Assembly: GCA_963719525.1 (NCBI GenBank)
Contig: CAVRCG010000001.1
Span: 1,426,001 to 1,490,000 of the forward strand
Source: Bernardetia sp963719525
GTDB lineage: Bacteria > Bacteroidota > Bacteroidia > Cytophagales > Bernardetiaceae
Reading direction: 5' to 3'
Length of the DNA stretch: 64,000 bases
Shown here: piece after piece, positions 63,795-64,000 of the stretch
Position numbering within the stretch: position 1 is the first letter of the stretch
How the letters are laid out: the number at the start of each line of letters is the position of its first letter
Notes under the pieces: generated by a model
What the model was told of the DNA's origin: nothing
What the model saw: the letters and a program-made list of their open reading frames with translations, nothing else
The model's database searches: none
Translations under genes and position numbers: made by a program

Positions 63795-64000
63795 TTAATA
63801 ACTAATCATGTTTAATTCTAAACCACTCTCGTCCATAAAATCTTCTCCTTCCATTCGCATATCATCGTTATCTTCTTCTGGATAATACCAGTTTAGAGTT
63901 ATTTGTTTTCCTTTGTCTTCAAATTTTTTGAGCAGACGAAAAAGGTCTAGCAAAGCTCTTGAAGAACTAGTATTAAAATAAGATAATTTGCAATCCAAAA
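63795..64000 (-). CDS. SiaC-family (DUF1987) regulatory phosphoprotein, C-terminal part only
   Basis: The window ends inside this gene. The visible C-terminus of 67 or more residues contains LSYFNTSSSRALLDLFRLLK and ITLNWYYPEEDNDDMRMEGE, the characteristic DUF1987/SiaC core with the phosphorylation-site region SYFNTSSSR, and a short acidic tail. SiaC is the partner-switch protein of the SiaA/B phosphatase-kinase system, known for biofilm control in Pseudomonas. The neighbouring kinase and phosphatase would lie beyond the window. Confidence 0.8.
   Translation of the reverse strand, partial: LDCKLSYFNTSSSRALLDLFRLLKKFEDKGKQITLNWYYPEEDNDDMRMEGEDFMDESGLELNMISY

Overview
This is AT-rich chromosomal DNA from a member of the phylum Bacteroidota, most likely a Cytophagales relative of Bernardetia/Flexibacter (the genus is inference). 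The evidence is the fused LpxC-FabZ gene, a TonB-dependent receptor with a carboxypeptidase-like N-terminal domain, DUF1573, DUF2911, DUF6934 and DUF2256 proteins, OmpA proteins with propeller domains, promoters of the TTTG-N20-TAnnTTTG type, and starts without a clear Shine-Dalgarno sequence. I found no tRNA, rRNA, CRISPR array, prophage or intact insertion sequence.

Layout. 0-7 kb (minus strand): pheS, a lipoprotein, ccmF and a membrane GAF/PAS coiled-coil sensor. 7-16.6 kb: a TonB-dependent receptor, a transglutaminase-like protein, an ASH/Ig-like lipoprotein, small unknown membrane proteins and a MoxR ATPase. 16.9-25 kb: mazG, lpxD, lpxC-fabZ, an M14 carboxypeptidase and a RING-like zinc protein. 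25-30.6 kb: an Rpn-family nuclease locus, a TrkH potassium transporter and asnS. 30.6-44 kb: a folded mobile-like element, two TraB/GumN paralogs, an M23 peptidase, uppP, an OmpA protein, a BtuF-like protein and rimK. 44-54 kb: a broken muramidase-like gene, OmpA/propeller protein, lpxK, a second Rpn locus, smpB, a Nudix hydrolase, a DUF1573 protein and an HD hydrolase. 54-64 kb: a TPR protein, a DUF6934 gene broken by a MITE, priA, an ECF sigma factor followed by crtB, and the end of a SiaC-family gene.

Several genes contribute to envelope building: lpxD, lpxC-fabZ and lpxK (lipid A), uppP (lipid carrier recycling), M23 and muramidase-like enzymes, OmpA proteins and TonB-dependent uptake. 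Most of the rest is housekeeping (pheS, asnS, smpB, priA, mazG).

The most unusual structure is at the two unrelated Rpn/PD-(D/E)XK nuclease loci. Each full-length gene is followed head-to-tail by two extra short genes that encode only its C-terminal part. In one locus the copies start at an internal methionine of the parent; in the other they keep the parent's first codons but lack the nuclease domain. Because C-terminal small proteins made inside E. coli rpn genes are reported to block the full-length nuclease, these look like free-standing antitoxin-type copies. Other notable items are a MITE with target-site duplication inside a DUF6934 gene, a 222-bp element with terminal and nested inverted repeats, a pair of nested-palindrome elements at convergent gene ends, and a family of small intergenic hairpins ending in GCTACA.

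A caution: seven reading frames carry single-base interruptions (in-frame TGA or TAG, or one extra base in or beside an A/T run), including the essential genes pheS and priA. Sequencing or assembly error is the simplest explanation and should be excluded before any of them is called a true pseudogene.
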